A stretch of DNA of 58,887 nt from Candidatus Zhuqueibacterota bacterium (GTDB lineage: Bacteria > Zhuqueibacterota > Zhuqueibacteria > Residuimicrobiales > Residuimicrobiaceae), in contig CAUJEL010000135.1 of assembly GCA_963169875.1 (NCBI GenBank), forward strand, positions 1 to 58,887. Direction: 5' to 3'. This document shows positions 1 through 7,898 of the stretch, one piece after another. A program made the position numbers and the translations under genes. The notes under the pieces were generated by a model. That model did no database searches and was not told where the DNA came from. It was given only the letters and a program-made list of their open reading frames with translations. Positions within the stretch are counted from its first letter, which is position 1. Every line of letters begins with the position of its first letter.

Positions 1-1233
1 ATCAAAAGCGAGGAACCCGATATTCTCCTCACCGATTTGAAACTCAAAGACGGGACGGGTCTGGAGCTGCTTGATTTTGTTCAGGAACACAAGCCGTACA
101 TTCCCGTCATCATCATGACCGCCTATGGCTCCATCGAATCCACACGCACCGCCCTGCGCAGCGGAGCGTATGATTATCTCTCCAAGCCGTTCAGCCTGGC
201 TGACCTGAAGCGGACGCTGGGCAAGCTCAGAGAAATTTTGGAATTGAAAAGAGAAAACGAACAGCTTAAAAGTCTGCTCAACAAGGAGGATCTGGATGCC
301 GTCGTCATTGGCAACAGCCCCTCCTTTCGCCAGGTGCTGGATTTGGTGCAGCAGGTGGCACCCTCGCGCAGCACGGTTTTGCTGACCGGCGAGACCGGCA
401 CCGGCAAAGAGGTCATCGCCTCGACAATCCACCGCTCCAGTCCGCGCAAACACAAGCCGTTCGTAAAAATAAACTGCGGCGCCATTCCGGAGAACCTCCT
501 CGAAGCGGAACTATTCGGCTATGAACGCGGCGCGTTCACAGGCGCCATGAAACAAAAATTGGGCAAGGTGGAACTGGCGCATGAAGGAACGTTGTTCCTG
601 GATGAAATCGGCGATCTTGCGTCCCCCATGCAGGTCAAACTGCTCCGCGTTCTGCAAAACGGCGAGTTCGAGCGCCTCGGCGGCACCTCCACACACCGCG
701 TCGACGTCCGGCTCATCGCTGCCACCAACCTCGATCTTGAACAAAGAGTCGCACAGAACGTTTTTCGTGAAGATCTCTACTACCGCCTTAACGTCATCAC
801 CATAAAAATACCACCCTTGCGCGATCGCCCCGAAGACATACGGCAGCTTGCCTATTACTTTATGGAAAAATATAATCAGATTAATGATAAACGCATCGAG
901 AACATCGATGAAGAAGTTCTCAATCAGATGCTGGTTTACCCGTGGCGCGGCAATGTGCGCGAACTCGAAAACATGATGGAACGTGCGGTGGTTCTGGCCA
1001 AGAGCAAGGAGCTGAAAATGGGGCAGTTTCCAGCCCTGGTGGCCGGGATGCAAGGGTTCGCACTGGGCCTGGGCCCCCTGGCCGGCATGTCTCTGGCGGA
1101 AATTGAAAAATTAGCCATTCAGCAGACGCTGAGATACCACAATTTCGACAAACAGAAAACCGCCATGACCCTGCAAATCGGGCTGGCCACACTGTATCGC
1201 AAGATAAAAGAGTACCAAATTGATGAGATTTGA
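1..1233 (+). CDS. Sigma-54-dependent response regulator, NtrC family (5' end missing)
   Basis: This is the C-terminal part of a two-component response regulator that activates sigma-54 RNA polymerase. The frame is open from the first base, so the true start lies outside the window. The fragment opens inside the receiver domain: the strand PDILLTDL carries the likely phospho-accepting Asp at about codon 12, and a Lys in YLSKPF follows. The AAA+ domain has Walker A GETGTGKE (about codon 130), the sigma-54 contact loop GAFTGA (about 177), Walker B LFLDEIGD and an arginine-rich sensor region. The C-terminus is a Fis-type helix-turn-helix ending in LATLYRKIKEY. The partner histidine kinase is probably upstream. 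A sigma-54 promoter lies about 210 bp downstream, which suggests a local target. Family assignment is secure; the signal is unknown. Confidence 0.97.
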   Translation: MKSEEPDILLTDLKLKDGTGLELLDFVQEHKPYIPVIIMTAYGSIESTRTALRSGAYDYLSKPFSLADLKRTLGKLREILELKRENEQLKSLLNKEDLDAVVIGNSPSFRQVLDLVQQVAPSRSTVLLTGETGTGKEVIASTIHRSSPRKHKPFVKINCGAIPENLLEAELFGYERGAFTGAMKQKLGKVELAHEGTLFLDEIGDLASPMQVKLLRVLQNGEFERLGGTSTHRVDVRLIAATNLDLEQRVAQNVFREDLYYRLNVITIKIPPLRDRPEDIRQLAYYFMEKYNQINDKRIENIDEEVLNQMLVYPWRGNVRELENMMERAVVLAKSKELKMGQFPALVAGMQGFALGLGPLAGMSLAEIEKLAIQQTLRYHNFDKQKTAMTLQIGLATLYRKIKEYQIDEI

Positions 1234-1538
1234 GGCTTGCAGGTGAAACCTCCGCTGATTTATCATTTTAAGAAGTGACATTGCAGGCGGTTTCAGGCAA
1301 TTTCTCAAATTGATAATTGTTTGTTTAGAGAACGCTGCAATTTTATCATATCGAAAAAAACAGGGACGAAAGATCTTTTTTTCACTTGATATTTGCATTA
1401 TTTATTTATATTATTTATAATAATTTATAAATTATCATGTTCTTTGGCACTGTTCTTGTTTAGAAACTGTCCATAAAGAGTAAACCGTGCTTTCCCAGAC
1501 GGTTGCAGGCTATGCAATCTCGACAGGTTGTTCAGACG
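1234..1538. other. AT-rich intergenic region with sigma-54 promoter
   Basis: This gap holds no convincing gene. The stretch 1390-1440 is almost pure A/T and contains the perfect 12-base palindrome AATTTATAAATT (1422-1433). It sits immediately upstream of the sigma-54 promoter at 1445-1459. An activator-binding or DNA-bending site is the simplest reading of its position, but this is inference. Confidence 0.5.
1445..1459 (+). promoter_or_regulatory. Candidate sigma-54 (-24/-12) promoter
   Basis: The sequence TGGCAC-N5-TTGT matches the sigma-54 consensus TGGCAC-N5-TTGC at all but the last position. The GG and the -12 element keep the required ten-base spacing. It lies 80 bp before the preferred start of the GNAT gene and downstream of an NtrC-type activator gene. 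Motif and spacing are seen directly; activity is inferred. Confidence 0.65.
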
Positions 1539-2018
1539 ATGAAATTACATATACGCGACATGGTCTCCAAAGATCGGGAAGCTCTGTATGAGATGATGCA
1601 GAAAACCGGTGTTTTCACCATGCAGGCGCTCAGTCTGGCCATGGAGTTGATCGATCATTTTCTCTTCGATAATGAGCAACAGGAGTACCAGGTTGTCATC
1701 GGCGAAGAGGACAATCAGGAGGTCATTGCTTTTGCCTGTTTCGGGCCGACAGCAGGAACCGAGGGAACTTGCAAGCTGCACCTGCTGGTGGTGACGCCCG
1801 CCTGGCAGCACCGGGGAATCGGCAGAGAGCTGCTTGATTATACGGAAAAACGCATCCATGATCAGGGTGGCCGCATGATCGTCATTGAAATCTCTTCTCA
1901 GGAAGAGTATGCGATCTTTGTCCGTTTCTTCAGCAAACAGGGGTACAAATCCGTAGGCCGCATCAAATCCTATTACCGTTCCGGTGAGGATATGCTTTTC
2001 CTGGTAAAATATCTATAA
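1539..2018 (+). CDS. GNAT-family N-acetyltransferase
   Basis: This is a small acetyltransferase of the GCN5-related (GNAT) fold, which moves an acetyl group from acetyl-CoA to an amine. The acetyl-CoA binding loop is visible as QHRGIG within VTPAWQHRGIGRELL, followed by the helix of motif A. The C-terminal FVRFFSKQGYKSVGRIKSYY is typical of motif B. I prefer the ATG at 1539 because the protein then begins MKLHIRDM, as GNAT proteins usually do. An in-frame ATG at 1512 and a TTG at 1503 are possible; none has a strong ribosome-binding site. The substrate cannot be deduced. The upstream sigma-54 promoter suggests control by a two-component system, perhaps by the neighbouring regulator. Confidence 0.88.
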   Translation: MKLHIRDMVSKDREALYEMMQKTGVFTMQALSLAMELIDHFLFDNEQQEYQVVIGEEDNQEVIAFACFGPTAGTEGTCKLHLLVVTPAWQHRGIGRELLDYTEKRIHDQGGRMIVIEISSQEEYAIFVRFFSKQGYKSVGRIKSYYRSGEDMLFLVKYL

Positions 2019-2168
2019 TCCCCCTCCTTGCCTTTGAAATTCGCACGCCTGCCTATCCCTTCAGCATGGAGACGCATGCCCTGTCCGCTTTTCCGCAGCC
2101 AATGATTCAAGAACATGCCAGCCTGAGTGCATCCGCACACCGGTATTTCAAATCAACAGAGGATCGTA

Positions 2169-3101
2169 ATGGTCAGTGAACCAACCCTGTTTTTTGTCTT
2201 CATCCTCATGATTTTGCTCTTTTTGACGCTCGATCTGATGGTCTTTCATCGCAAAAATAAAGAAGTGCGCGTAAAAGAAGCCCTGTTGTGGAGTCTTTTC
2301 TGGATTCTTTTGGCATTTGCCTTCAATATTCTGGTCTACTATTTGTATGGTTCAGAAAAAGCGCTCAGTTTTCTCACAGGCTATCTCATCGAGAAGGCGC
2401 TGAGTGTCGATAATCTCTTTGTTTTCATCATGATTTTTCAATTCTTCGGCATCAAACAGGCGTATCAGCATAAGGTGCTCTTCTGGGGTATTCTTGGCGC
2501 CTTGCTCATGCGCGCCCTTTTCATCGCCATGGGTATAACCCTGATTTCCAAATTTCACTGGATCATCTATCTCTTCGGCGGTTTTCTCATTTTCACCGGT
2601 TACAAAATGATCTCAAAAAACAACGAGAATGTGCATCCGGAACGCAATGTCATCCTCAGACTCTTCACGCGCTTTTTCCCGGTCAGCAACAAGTTGGATG
2701 AGAGCCGCTTCTTCGTGCGCGAAGACAACCGCCGCAAAGCCACGGCGCTCTTCGTGGTGCTGCTCGTGGTCGAGACCACCGATGTCATTTTCGCCATGGA
2801 TTCCATCCCCGCCATCCTGGCCATCACAACTGATCCCTTCATCGTCTACACCTCCAACGTCTTCGCCATCCTCGGGCTGCGCTCCATCTATTTCGCCCTG
2901 GCCGGGGTCATGCAGCTGTTTCACTATCTTCACTATGGACTATCCGCCATCCTCATTTTTGTCGGTTTAAAGATGATAATCAGTGAATTTTACAAATTCC
3001 CGGTTTTTGCGGCGCTGGGTCTGGTGGCGGGCATTCTGATCATATCCATCATTGCTTCGATCCTTTTTCCACCAAAAGATGAAAATATAAAACGGATCTA
3101 A
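2169..3101 (+). CDS. alx: TerC/Alx family integral membrane protein
   Basis: This polytopic inner-membrane protein belongs to the TerC family. Its length (about 310 residues) and sequence are closest to E. coli Alx, linked to manganese and pH homeostasis. About nine hydrophobic segments are visible. The two family signatures are SVDNLFVF near residue 80 and VETTDVIFAMDSIPA near residue 205, whose acidic residues are thought to bind metal. The start at 2169 is chosen because AGAGGA (2158-2163) lies five bases upstream; an earlier GTG at 2127 lacks this. No yybP-ykoY manganese riboswitch was recognised upstream. A repeat element begins right after the stop codon. Family certain; ion specificity inferred. 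Confidence 0.92.
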   Translation: MVSEPTLFFVFILMILLFLTLDLMVFHRKNKEVRVKEALLWSLFWILLAFAFNILVYYLYGSEKALSFLTGYLIEKALSVDNLFVFIMIFQFFGIKQAYQHKVLFWGILGALLMRALFIAMGITLISKFHWIIYLFGGFLIFTGYKMISKNNENVHPERNVILRLFTRFFPVSNKLDESRFFVREDNRRKATALFVVLLVVETTDVIFAMDSIPAILAITTDPFIVYTSNVFAILGLRSIYFALAGVMQLFHYLHYGLSAILIFVGLKMIISEFYKFPVFAALGLVAGILIISIIASILFPPKDENIKRI

Positions 3102-3104
3102 CCT

Positions 3105-3272
3105 GAGTTATTCACCGCCGAGAACGCAGAGACGCGAAAAGAAAAGAAAAACATTAAAATAGCATCGGTAGCAACTTTTATGACTGAAATGAAATTCAAG
3201 TCAGAACTTTTTGGTAATTCCAACAACAACAGCTCGGCGGCTTTGGCGCGCTCGGCGGTTTATGAATAGAAC
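3105..3272 (+). repeat. Interspersed repeat family 1, copy A
   Basis: First of four copies of an intergenic element of about 165 bp. It starts TTATTCACCGCCGAG and ends GCTCGGCGGTTTATGAATAG, so CCGCCGAG at one end pairs with CTCGGCGG at the other. The interior carries ACTTTTATGACTGA, also present in copy B. This copy reads in the opposite orientation to copies B, C and D. It fills the gap between alx and the DUF4432 gene and codes for nothing recognisable. Confidence 0.85.
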
Positions 3273-3297
3273 CAGCTAACAAGCAGAAGAGGTTACT

Positions 3298-4404
3298 GTG
3301 GCCACATTACATGGAAAATCATACACCCGGCAGGAGCTCTTGCAGCGTGCCGGTGATATCGCGCAAATCGCTTCGGTCCGGCCTGTGGAGCTGGTCAATG
3401 GCAACGAACGCGGCGTGCGCGCCCTGGAATTCAAAACCGGTTCCGGCTTCACTTTTACCCTGCTGCAGGACAGGGCTCTGGACATTTTCGATGCCAGTTA
3501 CAAGGGCTGTGCCCTGCACTGGCAATCCCCCGCGGGCGCCGTGGCGCCGGCCTTTCACGATCCCCACGATATTGGCTATCTCTACTCCATGGCGGGCGGA
3601 CTGTTGAACACCTGCGGCCTGACCCATGTGGGTCCGCCGGAAATTGACGAAGAGCTGAACGAAGAGTTGGGCATGAATGGCCGCATCGGCGCCATGCCGG
3701 CAAAGAATGTCGGTTTTGGCGCTGAATGGGAGGAGGACGAATATGTGCTCTGGGCCACAGCGGAAGTGCGCGAGACCAGTCTCTTCGGTCCCAACCTGCT
3801 GCTGCGGCGCAGCCTGTACACGCGACTCGGGCAATCCCGGTTGTGGATCAAGGATGTGATCGAAAACCAGGGTTTTGAAGCGGCGCCGTTGATGCTTCTC
3901 TATCAGTGCAACATCGGTTTTCCCGTGGTTGATGAAGGCGCTGAACTGCGCGCGGTCATCAACAGCGTTGAACCGCGCGACAAAGAGGCTGATCCGTACG
4001 TGGAGACGTTCGAACAAGTCGATGCACCAACCGCTCATTTCGACGAGCAGGTCTTTTATGTGGATCACGATCCCGATGCCAAGGGCATGGTCAATGTCGC
4101 CCTGGTCAATCCCGCCCATGATGATGGCACCGGACTGGGCGTCTATCTTTGCTACCCCAAGTCGGAGATGTCCTTTTACACGCACTGGAAAATGATGGGG
4201 CAGGGCACCTATCTGGTCGGCATGGCGCCCGGCAACTGTCTGCCGGAAGGACGCAGCAGCGCCCGTAAAAATGACCGCTTAAAGTTCATCGACCCCGGTG
4301 AGTCGGTCACCATGCACCTCGAAATCGGCGTGCTCGGCAATCAGCAGGATATGGCCGCCTTTGAAGCGCGCTTGCAGGAACCACAGCCGGAACCAGGATT
4401 GTGA
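3298..4404 (+). CDS. DUF4432 / aldose-1-epimerase-like protein
   Basis: This 368-residue cytoplasmic protein resembles the DUF4432 branch of the galactose mutarotase superfamily. Such proteins have a beta-sandwich fold and bind sugars. Recognisable segments are the N-terminal LEFKTGSGFTFTLLQDRALDI, the glycine-rich turn AGGLLNTCGLTHVGPP at about residue 100, and the LEIGVL strand near the end. There is no signal peptide. Translation starts at GTG 3298, preceded by AGAAGAGG. The reaction is not established; interconversion of sugar anomers or a sugar-phosphate epimerase role is plausible. It stands alone between a repeat copy and a non-coding gap, so context does not identify a substrate. Confidence 0.8.
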   Translation: MATLHGKSYTRQELLQRAGDIAQIASVRPVELVNGNERGVRALEFKTGSGFTFTLLQDRALDIFDASYKGCALHWQSPAGAVAPAFHDPHDIGYLYSMAGGLLNTCGLTHVGPPEIDEELNEELGMNGRIGAMPAKNVGFGAEWEEDEYVLWATAEVRETSLFGPNLLLRRSLYTRLGQSRLWIKDVIENQGFEAAPLMLLYQCNIGFPVVDEGAELRAVINSVEPRDKEADPYVETFEQVDAPTAHFDEQVFYVDHDPDAKGMVNVALVNPAHDDGTGLGVYLCYPKSEMSFYTHWKMMGQGTYLVGMAPGNCLPEGRSSARKNDRLKFIDPGESVTMHLEIGVLGNQQDMAAFEARLQEPQPEPGL

Positions 4405-4417
4405 CTTTTATAAAAAC

Positions 4418-4441
4418 CGTGCCTGGTACGCGCCAGGCACG
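4418..4441 (+). terminator. Hairpin after the DUF4432 gene, possible terminator
   Basis: CGTGCCTGG and CCAGGCACG form a perfect nine-base-pair stem around a six-base loop, 13 bases after the stop codon. No T-run follows at once; the nearest is CTTTTT about 16 bases on. A factor-dependent terminator or a dispersed palindrome are alternatives. Confidence 0.45.
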
Positions 4442-4619
4442 ATGCCATTCAAGGCCTTTTTGCCGGCCCGTCCCATCAATTAATTATTCGTCGCGATCAT
4501 ACTCCTCGCCGCAGATTTATGCCTGGCATGGATGAGCCCGTTTCATGCAGGAACTCTTTCCCGTCGCTTGCGTATGAATTACATGGATATACGGAATAGC
4601 CCTTCGTGCCGCACTGTTT

Positions 4620-4632
4620 GATACAGTGTATC
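4620..4632. promoter_or_regulatory. Palindrome GATAC-AGT-GTATC, operator candidate
   Basis: A perfect inverted repeat, GATACA-G-TGTATC, about 125 bp before the peptidase/propeller gene. It resembles the palindrome AGATAC-AA-GTATCT at 53392-53405, which sits just downstream of a promoter-like sequence. A shared regulator is possible but speculative. Confidence 0.3.
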
Positions 4633-4757
4633 GGGCGTTGAAAAATGTCCCGAATGTAAGATGTTGCGACAGTTTTCTGCAGCAAGGGGGTTTAAAAATA
4701 TATGTGCAGGGCATTGCGTAAAAATCGCCCACGCTTCAAGTTCATGCAGGAGTCATT

Positions 4758-7700
4758 ATGAAAAGATCATTCCTTTTGACCATCACCGGCCTCTTGTTCG
4801 CTGCCTGGATGGCGCCCGCGCAAGCGCAGTATTTTGGCAAGAATAAAGTCCAGTATGGTCATTTCAACTGGCACTATCTGCAGTCCGAGCACTTTGATGT
4901 CTACTTCACCGACGGCGGCGATAAAATCGCCGCCTATGTCGCCCAGACAGCGGAGGAGAGCTACCGCTCGCTGCAAAAATCCTTTCGCTATTCGCTGGTG
5001 GATCGCATCAAGATCATTCTCCACAACAGCCACAACGATTTCCAGCAGACCAATGTGGACCTCTCGGTCCCTGAGGAATCGGTGGGCGGATTCACCGAAT
5101 TCTTCAAGAACCGCGTCGTCATCCCCTATGATGGCGAATGGGAGAAATTCCGTCACGTCATCCATCACGAATTAACCCATGCGGTCATGCTGCAGATGCT
5201 ATATGGCTCCGGCGTGCAGTCGATCATCACCGGTCTGACGCAATTGTCCCTGCCGCTGTGGTTCATCGAAGGCCTCGCTGAATACGAAAGCCGTGGCTGG
5301 GACATCGAAAGCGACATGTACATGCGCGACGCCACCGTGAACGGCTATGTACCGGACATACCCTTTCTCTATGGATTTCTCGCCTATAAGGGCGGACAGT
5401 CGGTGTGGAATTACATCACCGAACGCTATGGCACGGAAAAAGCCGGCGAGCTGATCGGCAAAGTCAAGGTGACGAAAAATTTCGAACGCGGTCTGAAACA
5501 GGCGATCGGGCTGGAAGAAAAAGATCTCACCAAGCGCTGGCACCGCTATCTCAAACGCAAATACTGGCCGGATGTGGAAAATCGCAAAGAGCCTGAAGAG
5601 ATCGCCAAACGTCTCACCGAACATCTCAAGGATGGCAGCTTTGTCAACACCAGTCCCATTCTCAGCAATCGCGGCGACAAACTGGTCTTCAAATCGGACA
5701 AGAGCGATTACTTTGATATCTATTTAATGAGCGCCATCGATGGCAAGGTCATCCGCCGCCTGGTGAAGGGCCAGCGCGCCGGAAATCTCGAAGAGCTGCA
5801 GTGGCTCAAAGGACCGGGCATGAGCTGGAGCCCCGATGACAAACGCGTCGTCTTCACCGCCGCGGCCGCCGGCCGGGACGCCATCTATATTGTCAACGTG
5901 AAAAAAGGCAAAATCGAACAGGATTTCAAACTGGATTTGGATGGCATCTATAATCCTGCCTGGAGCCCCAAGGGGGATGAAATAGCCTTCTCCGGACTGA
6001 AAAATGGCCAGAGCGATATTTATGTCTTTAATTTGAAAAGCAAACAACTGCGCAAATTAACCGATGATATTTTCAGCGAGGTTGAACCCTCGTGGTCGCC
6101 CGATGGAGAGCGGCTGCTCTTCGCCAGTGACCGCGGCGCCTGGGATGCGAACAATCTGCCCGAAGGATTTTCAACCCACGCCTATAGCATGAAAAATTTC
6201 GATATCTATGAAATCAGAGCCACTGGCGACAGTTTGCAGAGTGTTGTATCCTCGCCGTTCATCGAACGCGTGCCGGTCTATGCGCCCGATGGCAAGACCA
6301 TCGCCTTTTCCAGCGACCGCCAGGGCGTCAGCAATATCTGGCTTAAAAATCTGACCAGTCAGGAAGAATGGCCCATCACCAATGTGCTCACCGGCGCTTT
6401 CCAGCCGAGCTGGGGCGGCGTCGCCGAACGCATGGTCTTTGTCTCTTTTTATTATGCGGGATACGACCTCTATCTGCTCAAAAATCCATTGGACATAAAG
6501 CCGGGCGATGTCACCGTTCCGGAGACCAAATATGTGCAGCAGCTGCGCCAAGGCACCAAAGAGACCTTTGAAGAGGAGGAGTTGGCCGAAACAGAGTTCA
6601 AGTCGCCGGAAGTAGAGGAGGAAACGCGGCAGTATCGCAACTTTGTCTTCGATGATAAATTCGCCCAGGGTGAAATCAGCCAGGCAAATCTGGCAACCAG
6701 GGTTTTTCTCGATTCGACCGAATACGCCCTTCCGACCGGCGAATTCAAGGTGAATAAATACAAAGTCAAGCTGACCCCGGACCTCGTTTACGGCGCCGTG
6801 GGTTACAGCCAATTCTTCGGCACCCAGGGCATGACCAACATCATGCTCTCGGACGTCCTGGGCGATCACCGTCTCAATGTCGCCCTGGGATTGTTCGGCG
6901 ACTTTCGCAATGCGGATTATGCGCTGACCTATTTTTACCTGCCGAAAAAGCTGGATGTCGGCGCAGGCATGTTCCACAATGCCTATTATTATTATTCGGA
7001 CTATACCGGCTGGGTGCGCGACCGCAATTACGGCCTCAGCATGTTGTTGAGCAGGCCGTTCAACCGCTTCGAACGCATCGACTATGGCCTCAGCGCCATG
7101 GGCATCAACCGCTCGTATCTCGAAATACCGGATGATGACGTCGACTATTTGATCGATGTCGGATACCTCTCGCCCCGGGATCGTTTCTTCCTGCTCAACA
7201 GCCTCTCCTATACCCGGGACACCAGCGTCTGGGGTTATACCGGCCCCATCAACGGCACCGGCATGTCCCTGGGCATCACCTACAGCCCGGGTATCGGCAA
7301 ATCGGGCATCGATTTCGCCACCGTGCGCATGGACTGGCGCCATTACAGCCGCCTGGCGCGCGATTACACCTTTGCCACCCGCTTTGCCGGCGGCTTCAGC
7401 GAGGGCAAAAACAAACAAAAGTTTTTCCTGGGTGGTCTGCCCAACTGGCTCAACCGCGAATTCTTCGGCGGCATCCGCGTGCAGCACATCGAAGACATTT
7501 ACTTTGCCTCCTTCGAAATGCCGTTGCGCGGCGCGGGCTATTATGCCCTCGAGGGCAATCGCTTCATTCTCACCAATTTCGAATTTCGCTTCCCTCTGGT
7601 GCGGCGTCTGTCCATGGGATTCCCGCTGCCGCTGGAGTTGGGCAATATCGGTGGCGCCCTGTTCACGGACCTGGGACTGGCGTGGGATAGCGGTGAAAAG

Positions 7701-7886
7701 GTAAAACCGTTTGTCAAGAGCCCCAATGGCCTCATTCAGACCAGAGACATCTTTGCCAGCATGGGATTTGGCGCGCGCATCAATCTCGGCATCTTTTTGT
7801 TGCGCATGGATTTGGCGTGGCCGACCAATTTCTACAGCACAGCCAAATCACCCCAGGTTTTATGGTCCCTGGGCGCGGATTTCTAG
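4758..7886 (+). CDS. Secreted peptidase-MA / TolB-like propeller / outer-membrane barrel fusion
   Basis: This 1042-residue protein begins with a clear signal peptide ending in ...APAQA. Residues about 25-260 resemble the peptidase-MA family: HHELTHAV at about 136-143 contains the zinc-binding HExxH, and FIEGLAEYES about 40 residues later supplies the likely third ligand. Residues about 290-600 hold PD40/TolB-type propeller blades, seen as repeated SWSPDDKRVVF, AWSPKGDEIAF and SWSPDGERLLFASDRG. An acidic linker follows. The last 350-400 residues have alternating beta-strand character like a surface-antigen/Omp85-type barrel, including GGALFTDLGLAW. This predicts a protease domain and propeller displayed by an outer-membrane anchor. 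The start at 4758 has AGGAG nine bases upstream. The methyltransferase gene begins 12 bases after the stop, suggesting co-transcription. The target is unknown. Confidence 0.85.
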   Translation: MKRSFLLTITGLLFAAWMAPAQAQYFGKNKVQYGHFNWHYLQSEHFDVYFTDGGDKIAAYVAQTAEESYRSLQKSFRYSLVDRIKIILHNSHNDFQQTNVDLSVPEESVGGFTEFFKNRVVIPYDGEWEKFRHVIHHELTHAVMLQMLYGSGVQSIITGLTQLSLPLWFIEGLAEYESRGWDIESDMYMRDATVNGYVPDIPFLYGFLAYKGGQSVWNYITERYGTEKAGELIGKVKVTKNFERGLKQAIGLEEKDLTKRWHRYLKRKYWPDVENRKEPEEIAKRLTEHLKDGSFVNTSPILSNRGDKLVFKSDKSDYFDIYLMSAIDGKVIRRLVKGQRAGNLEELQWLKGPGMSWSPDDKRVVFTAAAAGRDAIYIVNVKKGKIEQDFKLDLDGIYNPAWSPKGDEIAFSGLKNGQSDIYVFNLKSKQLRKLTDDIFSEVEPSWSPDGERLLFASDRGAWDANNLPEGFSTHAYSMKNFDIYEIRATGDSLQSVVSSPFIERVPVYAPDGKTIAFSSDRQGVSNIWLKNLTSQEEWPITNVLTGAFQPSWGGVAERMVFVSFYYAGYDLYLLKNPLDIKPGDVTVPETKYVQQLRQGTKETFEEEELAETEFKSPEVEEETRQYRNFVFDDKFAQGEISQANLATRVFLDSTEYALPTGEFKVNKYKVKLTPDLVYGAVGYSQFFGTQGMTNIMLSDVLGDHRLNVALGLFGDFRNADYALTYFYLPKKLDVGAGMFHNAYYYYSDYTGWVRDRNYGLSMLLSRPFNRFERIDYGLSAMGINRSYLEIPDDDVDYLIDVGYLSPRDRFFLLNSLSYTRDTSVWGYTGPINGTGMSLGITYSPGIGKSGIDFATVRMDWRHYSRLARDYTFATRFAGGFSEGKNKQKFFLGGLPNWLNREFFGGIRVQHIEDIYFASFEMPLRGAGYYALEGNRFILTNFEFRFPLVRRLSMGFPLPLELGNIGGALFTDLGLAWDSGEKVKPFVKSPNGLIQTRDIFASMGFGARINLGIFLLRMDLAWPTNFYSTAKSPQVLWSLGADF

Positions 7887-7898
7887 ACGGGAGCCCTT

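Larger units (their letters stand above)
4405..4757. other. Intergenic region with two palindromes
   Basis: No convincing gene is seen. The region holds a nine-base-pair hairpin directly after the DUF4432 gene and the palindrome GATAC-AGT-GTATC at 4620-4632. The ribosome-binding site AGGAG of the next gene lies at its right end. Confidence 0.5.

Noticed and set aside
2019-2168. Possible yybP-ykoY manganese riboswitch before alx
   Set aside because: Expected for alx-type genes, but the conserved paired elements were not found in the 150-base leader.
6171-7487. Open frame of about 438 codons antisense to the peptidase/propeller/barrel gene
   Set aside because: The sense protein is coherent with a signal peptide, HExxH and propeller motifs; the antisense product shows nothing recognisable.
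7887-7898. S-adenosylmethionine or cobalamin riboswitch before the methionine-folate fusion gene
   Set aside because: The gap to the upstream gene is only 12 bases, too short for any riboswitch.
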